A DNA stretch of 5,635 nucleotides, from contig CALCJE010000029.1 in the NCBI GenBank assembly GCA_937965665.1, forward strand, positions 1 through 5,635, in the 5' to 3' direction. Source of the stretch: an uncultured Bacteroidales bacterium (lineage in GTDB: Bacteria; Bacteroidota; Bacteroidia; Bacteroidales; UBA4417). Every line of letters begins with the position of its first letter. Within the stretch, counting starts at the first letter, position 1. Below, piece after piece: positions 1-5,635 of this stretch. The notes below the pieces were generated by a model that was given only the letters and a program-made list of their open reading frames with translations, was not told where the DNA came from and searched no databases. The translations under genes and the position numbers were made by a program.

Positions 1-9
1 TTGTTTAAC

Positions 10-849
10 CTAATGCTTAAAACAGGAGCCTGTGATGAGCAGAAAAAGCAATGCAAAAATCAGGGTATGAGAGGTTTCAATAGCCCGCTGCGGACAATAA
101 TTCATGCAGCGCATACAGCTTTCGCAGGTAAATTTCCAGTACGGGCGGTTACCCGAAAGAATAATGGAATGCGTAGGACATTGCTCAATACACAGCCCGC
201 AGTTATTACAATTATAACTGGCAACAAAAGTTTTGGCCAGGATATACCTGCCGATAAAATAATAACCCACAGCCAGCGGCGCAACCAGTATATCAAGTGG
301 CAGCAAAACAAACGATTTCAAAAACACCTTTTGGCCGGTTAATATCCTTTCCGCAAACTGTTTTGTGAGCCTTTCGTAATGGGTAACCATCGAATCAATT
401 ACCTTTCGGCGCAAACCGGGATGCAGCGAAATCCAGTTCGAAGGCAGGTCGACCGGGTACATGGCTTTCAGTTTATAGCCTTTCAGCAGCATAATCAGCG
501 CCGGGAAATACATGGCAATGCCACTCAAACCGGGTAAAAACAACTTTCCCATCTTCATGCCGGCACGTGTATTGCCGATAAAAACATCCGCTCCCTGTAA
601 TGATTTGAAGCGGAAAAGAAATTTCAGCATGGAGTGAGGCATGTTAAATCCATGTGTGGCCGAAAAGAAACCAATCAGCGTTTGTCCTTTAAAATCGCTA
701 ATATCCCCGGGGCGGAAGTCGTGAAACGAGCAAATGTGCGTTTTCATTCCCCTCTGTCTGGCATCTTCTGCTATCCATTCCGATACCCGTTTTGCATTAC
801 CGGTTCCTGAATAATAAATCATCAGCAGGTTATTATAGCGGTTTTGCAT
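10..849 (-). CDS. EFR1-type flavodoxin/ferredoxin fusion protein, membrane-associated
   Basis: A complete 279-residue protein that combines a flavodoxin-like domain with a bacterial two-cluster ferredoxin, so it probably carries electrons between FMN and [4Fe-4S] clusters; the partner is unknown. Seen in the sequence: a short first strand followed by the FMN-phosphate loop YYSGTGN (residues 12-18), then about 150 residues of flavodoxin-like fold. Two classic cluster motifs follow: C214-x2-C217-x2-C220-x3-C224-P and C242-x2-C245-x2-C248-x3-C252-P. A hydrophobic stretch at about 179-199 and a hydrophobic tail at about 261-275 suggest membrane attachment, with the clusters between them. The ATG at 849 is chosen because the next Met (residue 10) would remove most of the first beta strand before the FMN loop. 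The stop is TAG at 10-12. It is divergent from the large dehydrogenase gene. The domain order and length fit the EFR1 family; the physiological role is not established by the sequence. Confidence 0.88.
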   Translation of the reverse strand: MQNRYNNLLMIYYSGTGNAKRVSEWIAEDARQRGMKTHICSFHDFRPGDISDFKGQTLIGFFSATHGFNMPHSMLKFLFRFKSLQGADVFIGNTRAGMKMGKLFLPGLSGIAMYFPALIMLLKGYKLKAMYPVDLPSNWISLHPGLRRKVIDSMVTHYERLTKQFAERILTGQKVFLKSFVLLPLDILVAPLAVGYYFIGRYILAKTFVASYNCNNCGLCIEQCPTHSIILSGNRPYWKFTCESCMRCMNYCPQRAIETSHTLIFALLFLLITGSCFKH

Positions 850-938
850 GGCACGATGGTTTTAAATAGAAAGTTTCGTACTGTTTTACAAAGCTGAAAT
901 TAACATCGATTTTTTAACAGCCTTTATATAATCCGATT

Positions 939-946
939 CAAAGATA
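939..946 (-). promoter_or_regulatory. Candidate -7 promoter element for the flavodoxin/ferredoxin gene
   Basis: On the minus strand this reads TATCTTTG, an exact match to the Bacteroidota -7 consensus TAnnTTTG. Transcription would begin near 932 and leave a leader of roughly 80 bases before the ATG at 849. No good TTTG-like -33 element is seen at the expected spacing, so the call rests on the -7 element alone. Confidence 0.4.
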
Positions 947-1027
947 ATGATTCAGGCCATTCGAAATTACTGCAGCAGAAGTTAACATTAAGTGTATTGA
1001 TGGCTTGCAATATATACTCTTTCTAAA

Positions 1028-1052
1028 TTACCTGTGGCTGATTCGCAGGTAA
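1028..1052. promoter_or_regulatory. Dyad-symmetric candidate operator
   Basis: A perfect inverted repeat, TTACCTG (1028-1034) and CAGGTAA (1046-1052), separated by 11 bases. The half-site centres are 18 bp apart, close to two helical turns, as expected for a dimeric regulator. It lies 10 bp upstream of the rightward -7 element, so it covers the place where the -33 element should be, and no convincing -33 sequence is present there. This position would suit either a repressor blocking RNA polymerase or an activator replacing a weak -33. No regulator gene is in the window, so the binding protein is unknown. Confidence 0.4.
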
Positions 1053-1062
1053 ATAAAAAACA

Positions 1063-1070
1063 TACTTTTG
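1063..1070 (+). promoter_or_regulatory. Candidate -7 promoter element for the fused dehydrogenase gene
   Basis: TACTTTTG matches the Bacteroidota -7 consensus TAnnTTTG exactly. Transcription would start near 1077, giving a leader of about 48 bases before the ATG at 1125. The -33 region is poor and is overlapped by the dyad at 1028-1052. The element also decides the gene start: the in-frame TTG at 1068 is part of this promoter box and would be upstream of the transcript. Confidence 0.5.
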
Positions 1071-1124
1071 CTCCGCAAATCACTTAAAAAGGCAAACTTT
1101 TCTATCCTTTTGTTCCTTATTAAA

Positions 1125-4100
1125 ATGAATAAAATTACTGAGCACCCCATTCTTGAAGTCCCTGTAGCCGAAAAGATTAGCTTTCAGTTTGAAGGAACTA
1201 CCGTAACCGGCGAAAAAGGTTTCACCATTGCAGCCGCTTTACACCAGGCCGGTTTTCCGGTTCACAGCCACAGCTTATCGAACCGCGAGCGCAGCCTCGA
1301 GTGTGGTATCGGCAAGTGCGGCGCATGCGAAATGCTTGTCGACGGACAGATCCGCCGTATTTGTATCACCAAAGTGGATCATGTGAAAGAAGTAAGCGAA
1401 ATTCCGCATGACTATTCGCCACAGGCCCGTGATGTAAATGCTGATAAACCGATAGATGTATTTAAAACCACCGTGGCAATTATTGGTGCCGGTCCTGCCG
1501 GCCTGGCATGCCGCGAGGAACTGCTGAAACAGGGTGTTGATAATATTGTAATTGACAACAACGACAAGATAGGAGGCCAGTTTCTGATGCAAACGCACCA
1601 GTTTTTCTTTTTCGAAAAAGAAAAGAAATTCGGGGGCATGCGTGGATTTGATATTGCGAAAACGCTGGCCGGCGATAGCCACGAAGGTATTTTCCTTAAC
1701 AGTACCGTTTGGGATTTGCTCGAAGGCAAACGCATTGCAGTAAAAAATATACTCACCGATGTAATTTATTACGTGGATGCCGAGTACCTGGTCGTAGCAA
1801 CCGGGGCAGTGCCGTTTATGCCCACTTTTGAAAACGACGACCTGCCAGGCGTGTATACGGCAGCCGTGGTTCAGAAAATGATGAACAACGAGCTTACCCT
1901 GCTGGGCAAACGTGTACTTACCGTGGGCGCCGGAAATATTGGCTACCTCACCTCGTACCAATTGATGCAGGCAGGAGCCGAAGTAAAAGCCATCATTGAA
2001 GCACAGGGCCACGAAGGAGGTTTCCCGGTACAGGCCAACCGGGTACGCAGGCTGGGCATCCCGATTTTAACCTCGCATATCCTGCTTAAAGCGCTTCCAA
2101 ATGATGATAATACCGGTATTGTAGGCGCTGTAGTAGCCGAATGCAAAAATTTTGAACCGGTTCCGGGAACCGAAAAAATCATCACCGACATCGATGTCAT
2201 AAATATCTGTACCGGCCTGGTGGCCGATGATCAGCTGATTATAAAAGGCAACGAGATTTTTGGACGTAACTGTTATGGTGCAGGCGATTCAATTCGCATT
2301 GGCGAAGGCACCAGCGCCGTATTGCGTGGTAACCAGGTGGCCTACGAAATACTGCAGGACATGGGCGAAAATGTAGATTACGACAAGTACCTCAATATTT
2401 CGAAAGAGTACATCGATTCGCAGCAGCACCCGCAACGGGTTATACAGGAACCTTATAAACCTTCCAAGGAACGCTTCGGCGAAAAACCTTTTGTACAAAT
2501 CGACTGCCTGTACGGATTTGCTTGTAATCCCTGCGAGTTTGCCTGTCCGCATGGAGCCATCACCAAAACATCCACCAGTACTGTTCCGCAGATTGATTTC
2601 GGGAAATGTATCGGCTGCATGGATTGCGTTTACCAGTGCCCGGGTCTGGCCATTTTCGGGTATGCACCGAAAAAAGACTGGCTTTTCCTGCCCATTGAGT
2701 ATTTTGCTGATGAAAAACAGGAAGTGTACCTGGTGGATAACCAGGGTAAAAAACTGGGGAACGGCATCATTGAAAAAATTCTTACTAAACCCAACAAAAC
2801 AAATATTGCCCGTGTAAAATCACTGGATATCCATGCCGAAGCGTTGCTCAATGTTCGCGGCTTTATTGTAAAGAAAAATTACCCCGAGCCCGTAGTTATG
2901 GAACCCACCTCGTACACCCGCGAGCACGAAATGTATGTGTGCCATTGCGACGACGTTACCCTGGGAGAAATTGTAAATACTATTGGCGAACGGAAATTTA
3001 TTTCAGTTGATGAAATTAAACACACCACACGGCTGGGAATGGTCGCCTGCAGTGGCAAACGTTGTATACGCAGGCTAAAACAGGTGCTTCGTAATAAGGG
3101 AATCAGCATTGTGGGCGATGCCACGCCCCGTGGTCCGCTCAGCAACCAGCTGGCTATGGGCGAACTTTTCCCAAAAAATGTACGCGAAAACATCATTATC
3201 AGCAACAACAAAACCCGTGTTGTCGAAGTCCAGGCATTGATAGCCGGGGGCGGCATGGGCGGAAGTTCTTTGTTCCGTTATATGGCCGAAGCCGGGCTAA
3301 AGCCAAGTATGATCAATTTTGGTCGTGGCGCATCCTGGCGCAATATTGCCGGGGGAAGGCCTGCATTCAGTTTGCCTGAGATTGCAGATATTGCAAGGCA
3401 TAATCTCGAAATTTTCAAGGACCTGCAAAAAATAAGGGATATCAATTTCCTTTCGACACGGTATGTAAATTTTGCACACGACGATGCAACTTACCAGGCT
3501 CTGGAAGATTCGCGCTCATGGTCCGACGCCTATATGGTTGATCCTAAGGATTATGCCCGGGAAATTTCACCAAACATAAACCCGAACCTGGGTAAACATT
3601 ACCAGGCTGCACTTATTACCCGCGATTGCTGGCAGGCTACACCAGGCCGTGTTATTGACCTGATTCGCCGGATTGGCGTTGAAAAAGGCGGAAGAATTTA
3701 TGAAGACTGCCAGCTGGTTGATGTTCGTAAAGAAAATGGAAAATACATTGTACTTGCCAGGGATCATGAAAAACAGTACATCGAATTCCATACACCCCAT
3801 TTTGTAAATTCACTGGGACCTGAAACCGAGAAATTTGCAAAACAGATGGGCATAGAAACCGGCCTGTACCCTGTAAAACACCAGGCCTTTATAACGCGCC
3901 GGCTGCCGAATTTGGGTATCAATGGCCAGCCGCTCGACATGCTGATTGACCGCCGCAAGTACAAAGGTTTTACCGCAGTGTATGGCCAGCAACTGGGCGA
4001 AACCGGCCAGATTATTGGTTGTGCCTCGCCACAGGTTGAACCCATGGAAACCTATAAAAACCTGAAAATTAACTCCAAGGAATTCCTCGAAATTGTATCA

Positions 4101-4355
4101 GAGGTATTTATCGACTGGCTCCCCCAGCTTTCGTCGGTGGGTTTCCAGGCGGTATGGGCTGGTTACTATGTTGAGCCTCGAATGATACTCGATCCCGACC
4201 TGGGTTTGTTTGTCGGATTCCGTGGACAAGGGTTTATGCTGAGTCAGTACCTGGCCAAAATTTATGTGGATAAGTTGATGGGCAAAGAGGTTCCATCCTA
4301 TTTCGACAGGTTGAAACTCAGCGGAGATGGACTGCTCGAAAAAGCGTTCAAATAA
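1125..4355 (+). CDS. Single-chain multi-cofactor FAD-dependent amine/amino-acid dehydrogenase (HcnABC/opine oxidase/proline dehydrogenase-like fusion)
   Basis: A 1076-residue protein built from modules that are usually separate subunits. In order: a [2Fe-2S] ferredoxin domain like HcnA or the SoxA N-terminus (about 15-105; C60, C65, C68, C80); a pyridine-nucleotide-disulfide-reductase-like FAD domain (about 114-415; GAGPAG at 121-126, ATG at 226-228, second dinucleotide loop GAGNIG at 268-273, GAGD at 385-388); two [4Fe-4S] motifs (C461, C467, C470, C474 and C495, C498, C501, C505); an unassigned segment (516-600); a BFD-like [2Fe-2S] domain (C606, C608, C642, C647); and a DAO-fold FAD oxidoreductase (about 702-1056; GGGMGG at 708-713, C-terminal GFRGQGF at 1031-1037). 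The likely reaction is oxidation of an imino or amino acid or opine at the C-terminal FAD, with electrons passing through the clusters to the other flavin or an external carrier. No signal peptide is seen, so it is probably cytoplasmic. An in-frame TTG at 1068 would add 19 residues, but it lies inside the probable -7 element, so the ATG at 1125 is preferred. The SoxA C-terminal aminomethyltransferase-like domain is absent. Family is sure; substrate is not. Confidence 0.9.
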   Translation: MNKITEHPILEVPVAEKISFQFEGTTVTGEKGFTIAAALHQAGFPVHSHSLSNRERSLECGIGKCGACEMLVDGQIRRICITKVDHVKEVSEIPHDYSPQARDVNADKPIDVFKTTVAIIGAGPAGLACREELLKQGVDNIVIDNNDKIGGQFLMQTHQFFFFEKEKKFGGMRGFDIAKTLAGDSHEGIFLNSTVWDLLEGKRIAVKNILTDVIYYVDAEYLVVATGAVPFMPTFENDDLPGVYTAAVVQKMMNNELTLLGKRVLTVGAGNIGYLTSYQLMQAGAEVKAIIEAQGHEGGFPVQANRVRRLGIPILTSHILLKALPNDDNTGIVGAVVAECKNFEPVPGTEKIITDIDVINICTGLVADDQLIIKGNEIFGRNCYGAGDSIRIGEGTSAVLRGNQVAYEILQDMGENVDYDKYLNISKEYIDSQQHPQRVIQEPYKPSKERFGEKPFVQIDCLYGFACNPCEFACPHGAITKTSTSTVPQIDFGKCIGCMDCVYQCPGLAIFGYAPKKDWLFLPIEYFADEKQEVYLVDNQGKKLGNGIIEKILTKPNKTNIARVKSLDIHAEALLNVRGFIVKKNYPEPVVMEPTSYTREHEMYVCHCDDVTLGEIVNTIGERKFISVDEIKHTTRLGMVACSGKRCIRRLKQVLRNKGISIVGDATPRGPLSNQLAMGELFPKNVRENIIISNNKTRVVEVQALIAGGGMGGSSLFRYMAEAGLKPSMINFGRGASWRNIAGGRPAFSLPEIADIARHNLEIFKDLQKIRDINFLSTRYVNFAHDDATYQALEDSRSWSDAYMVDPKDYAREISPNINPNLGKHYQAALITRDCWQATPGRVIDLIRRIGVEKGGRIYEDCQLVDVRKENGKYIVLARDHEKQYIEFHTPHFVNSLGPETEKFAKQMGIETGLYPVKHQAFITRRLPNLGINGQPLDMLIDRRKYKGFTAVYGQQLGETGQIIGCASPQVEPMETYKNLKINSKEFLEIVSEVFIDWLPQLSSVGFQAVWAGYYVEPRMILDPDLGLFVGFRGQGFMLSQYLAKIYVDKLMGKEVPSYFDRLKLSGDGLLEKAFK
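1603..1624. repeat. Perfect 22-bp palindrome inside the dehydrogenase gene
   Basis: The half-site TTTTCTTTTTC is followed directly by its exact reverse complement, with no spacer. It encodes part of the FFFFEKEKK stretch (residues 160-168), in the FAD/NAD(P) domain just before GGMRGFDIA. It may only reflect Phe and Lys codons meeting by chance. Confidence 0.85.
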
Positions 4356-4370
4356 CAAAGCGGATTATTC

Positions 4371-4409
4371 ATTAAAAAAGGGACAACTTTTGGTTGTCCC
4401 TTTTTTAAT
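4371..4409. terminator. Bidirectional Rho-independent terminator
   Basis: A perfect 17-bp inverted repeat: 4371-4387 pairs with 4393-4409 around the 5-base loop TTTTG. The GC-richer core is GGGACAAC/GTTGTCCC, flanked by six A on the left and six T on the right, so a transcript from either strand ends its hairpin with a U run. It begins 15 bases after the stop of the rightward dehydrogenase gene and lies about 68 bases past the stop of the leftward kinase gene, as expected between convergent genes. Confidence 0.9.
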
Positions 4410-4477
4410 TTTCTGGTTTAAAAGGCTAGCATCCCCTGCAGGCAATGCCAGCCCGAAAGCCTTTGTTTTATTACATA

Positions 4478-5590
4478 TTATGAGCGGCTGAAGAGTTTCT
4501 TAAACATCGATGCCTCTTCATCTTTTTTGGCATCATCAGAATAGTATCCGTAACCATAACCATGGCCATAACCGTATCCATAGCCATAACCGTATCCATA
4601 GCCATAGCCATAACCATAACCGGCACCTGACCTGTCGGGTTTCACATCGTTAACCAGCACGGTGGTGTTGGGCACATTCCGTTTTTCGAAGTCGCCGGCA
4701 ATAGATTCGAACACTTTTTTGTTGGTCAGATTCTGGCGCACCAGCAAAATGTTAACATCAGTATACGGAATCAGCAGGAACGCATCGGTAACAATGCCAA
4801 CAGGAGGAGTATCAATAATGATATAATCATATATTTCCTGGAGTTGGGCCAGTAATTTTACATTCATTGGCGAAGCAATAAGTTCAGCCGGGTTGGGCGG
4901 AACCGGTCCGGCAGAAATAATGTCGAGGTTAGGAACCGGCGACTTCTGAATGATCTCCTCAAGGCTGCTTTTGCCAATCAGGTAAGAGGTGATACCAACC
5001 GTGTTTTTCAGGCCGAAATCCTGGTAAATTTTTGGTTTACGCAGGTCGTATCCCATCAGCAGCGTTTTTCGGTTGAACTGTGCATAAATACAGGCCAGGT
5101 TCATCGAGGTAAAAGTTTTTCCTTCGCTCACGCTGGTACTGGTAATCAGAATGGTGAACTTTTCCTTGCCCTGCGTCATATACTGCAGGTTGGTTCGCAA
5201 CGCCCTGAATGATTCCGAAATAGCCGACTTGGGCGAAGTATAGGCAACAATATTACTGTCGTGTTTATTATGAAGTACATGCCCTATCACCGGAAGGCTG
5301 GTATGTTTTTCAATATCGTTTTTATTCACCACTTTGTCGTTGAGGTAGTCCTTGCCCAGGATGTATAACAAAGGAATGATGAGTCCCAGCAGGAAAGCAA
5401 TGGTGTAATTAAGACTTGTTTTCGGGAAAACCTGTTCCTGAACAACCGGATCGGCAACATCAACCACCTCGTTATCGGGCGTATTGCTGGCCTTGGTAAT
5501 GGCTGCTTCCGAACGTTTCTGCAACAGGTAGGTATAGATGGCATCGTTGAGCTTGTATTTACGCTCAATGCCCAGCAGCTGCCTGTGTGT
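4478..5590 (-). CDS. Wzc-like polysaccharide co-polymerase/tyrosine autokinase, C-terminal half (partial)
   Basis: Only the last 370 residues are present; the start lies beyond the contig end, where adapter replaces genome. Full-length family members are about 700-820 residues, so the first membrane helix and most of the periplasmic Wzz domain are missing. Residues counted from 5590: the end of the periplasmic helix (RQLLGIERKYKLNDAIYTYL, 3-22), a second membrane helix (about 60-78), then a cytoplasmic BY-kinase domain with Walker A TSTSVSEGKT (150-159), Walker A' LLMGYDLRKP (177-186, D182) and Walker B YIIIDTPP (256-263, D260). A Gly-Tyr tail (324-350) is the probable autophosphorylation cluster. 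Such proteins control chain length and export of capsule or exopolysaccharide at the inner membrane. A TTG at 5522-5524 can look like a start, but the homologous frame continues upstream to 5590, so it is an internal Leu codon. The two outermost codons (Thr-His) next to the adapter may be artefactual. The stop is TAA at 4478-4480. Confidence 0.9.
   Translation of the reverse strand, partial: THRQLLGIERKYKLNDAIYTYLLQKRSEAAITKASNTPDNEVVDVADPVVQEQVFPKTSLNYTIAFLLGLIIPLLYILGKDYLNDKVVNKNDIEKHTSLPVIGHVLHNKHDSNIVAYTSPKSAISESFRALRTNLQYMTQGKEKFTILITSTSVSEGKTFTSMNLACIYAQFNRKTLLMGYDLRKPKIYQDFGLKNTVGITSYLIGKSSLEEIIQKSPVPNLDIISAGPVPPNPAELIASPMNVKLLAQLQEIYDYIIIDTPPVGIVTDAFLLIPYTDVNILLVRQNLTNKKVFESIAGDFEKRNVPNTTVLVNDVKPDRSGAGYGYGYGYGYGYGYGYGYGHGYGYGYYSDDAKKDEEASMFKKLFSRS
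4541..4621 (-). repeat. Hexanucleotide tandem repeat encoding the Gly-Tyr tail
   Basis: About 13 tandem six-base units, each a Gly codon plus a Tyr codon (one Tyr replaced by His), encode a tail with 13 tyrosines. An 18-base, three-unit block is exactly duplicated at 4566-4583 and 4584-4601, which suggests expansion by slippage or unequal crossing-over. Every whole-unit change keeps the reading frame. Unit number may be misassembled in short-read data. Confidence 0.9.
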
Positions 5591-5635
5591 AGATCGGAAG
5601 AGCGGCGTGTAGGGAAAGAGTGTAGATCTCGGTGG
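5591..5635. other. Illumina TruSeq universal adapter (sequencing artefact)
   Basis: The 45 bases begin AGATCGGAAGAGC and end GTGTAGATCTCGGTGG, matching the reverse complement of the TruSeq universal (P5-side) adapter at 44 of 45 positions; the one difference is G for T at 5605. It is not biological and should be trimmed. Read on the minus strand it stays in frame with the kinase gene and would add a false N-terminus containing STLFPYTPLFRS, a close variant of the adapter-derived peptide STLFPYTTLFRS. Confidence 0.97.

Noticed and set aside
121..133. 13-base sequence TTCGCAGGTAAAT repeated at 1042-1054, overlapping the dyad
   Set aside because: The first copy lies within coding sequence without the partner half-site; a single 13-base match within 5.6 kb is compatible with chance.
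1..342. Plus-strand open frame at the left edge
   Set aside because: It lies antisense to the cluster motifs of the flavodoxin/ferredoxin gene and shows no family features.
1275..2012. Open frame of 245 codons on the minus strand within the dehydrogenase gene
   Set aside because: It is antisense to clear ferredoxin and FAD-binding motifs, shows no recognisable domain and has odd composition; a shadow of the plus-strand gene.
1125..4355. Naming the fusion as hydrogen cyanide synthase or sarcosine oxidase
   Set aside because: The modules are shared by several amine and imino-acid dehydrogenases, the aminomethyltransferase-like domain of sarcosine oxidase alpha is missing, and no substrate-specific residue could be identified.
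4421..4464. Inverted repeat AAAGGCT (4421-4427) and AGCCTTT (4458-4464) as a second terminator for the kinase gene
   Set aside because: The arms are perfect but only 7 bp with a 30-base loop, and the strong hairpin at 4371-4409 already serves this side.
5522..5524. TTG as the start codon of the kinase gene
   Set aside because: The frame continues upstream with family-typical sequence (LLGIERKYKLNDAIYTY) to the adapter junction, so this is an internal Leu codon of a truncated gene.
1..5635. CRISPR array, tRNA, rRNA, insertion sequence or phage element
   Set aside because: No spaced direct repeats, tRNA-like cloverleaf, transposase motif or terminal inverted repeats were seen on reading; the only tandem repeat is the coding GY tail.

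Overview
This 5.6 kb window looks like the end of a short-read contig from a member of the Bacteroidota. Three things point there: a TAnnTTTG-type -7 promoter element sits upstream of each of the two divergent genes, no start codon has a strong Shine-Dalgarno sequence, and the protein types fit (an EFR1-like flavodoxin/ferredoxin fusion and a Wzc-type tyrosine kinase with a Gly-Tyr tail). Genus cannot be read from the sequence. The last 45 bases (5591-5635) are not genomic: they match the Illumina TruSeq universal adapter at 44 of 45 positions.

Layout. (1) 10-849, minus strand: a complete gene for a flavodoxin-like domain joined to two [4Fe-4S] ferredoxin motifs. (2) 850-1124: a 275-base divergent promoter region with a candidate -7 element for each gene and a 7-bp-arm dyad (TTACCTG-N11-CAGGTAA) just upstream of the rightward -7 element. 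(3) 1125-4355, plus strand: one very large gene (1076 codons) that fuses a [2Fe-2S] ferredoxin domain, an FAD/NAD(P) disulfide-reductase-like domain, two [4Fe-4S] motifs, an unassigned segment, a BFD-like [2Fe-2S] domain and a C-terminal DAO-type FAD amine/amino-acid dehydrogenase. (4) 4371-4409: a perfect 17-bp hairpin flanked by A and T runs, a probable bidirectional terminator between convergent genes. (5) 4478-5590, minus strand: the C-terminal half of a Wzc-like polysaccharide co-polymerase and bacterial tyrosine kinase, ending in a 13-tyrosine Gly-Tyr tail; its N-terminal half is lost beyond the contig end. (6) 5591-5635: adapter.

How the parts relate. The two left genes are both iron-sulfur/flavin redox proteins read from a shared divergent promoter region, so a functional link is possible (the flavodoxin/ferredoxin protein could exchange electrons with the dehydrogenase), but this is inference. 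The dehydrogenase packs into one chain the modules that in HcnABC, opine oxidase and archaeal or clostridial proline/hydroxyproline dehydrogenase complexes are usually separate subunits. Its substrate cannot be told from sequence alone. The tyrosine kinase belongs to exopolysaccharide or capsule export and shows no evident link to the redox genes.
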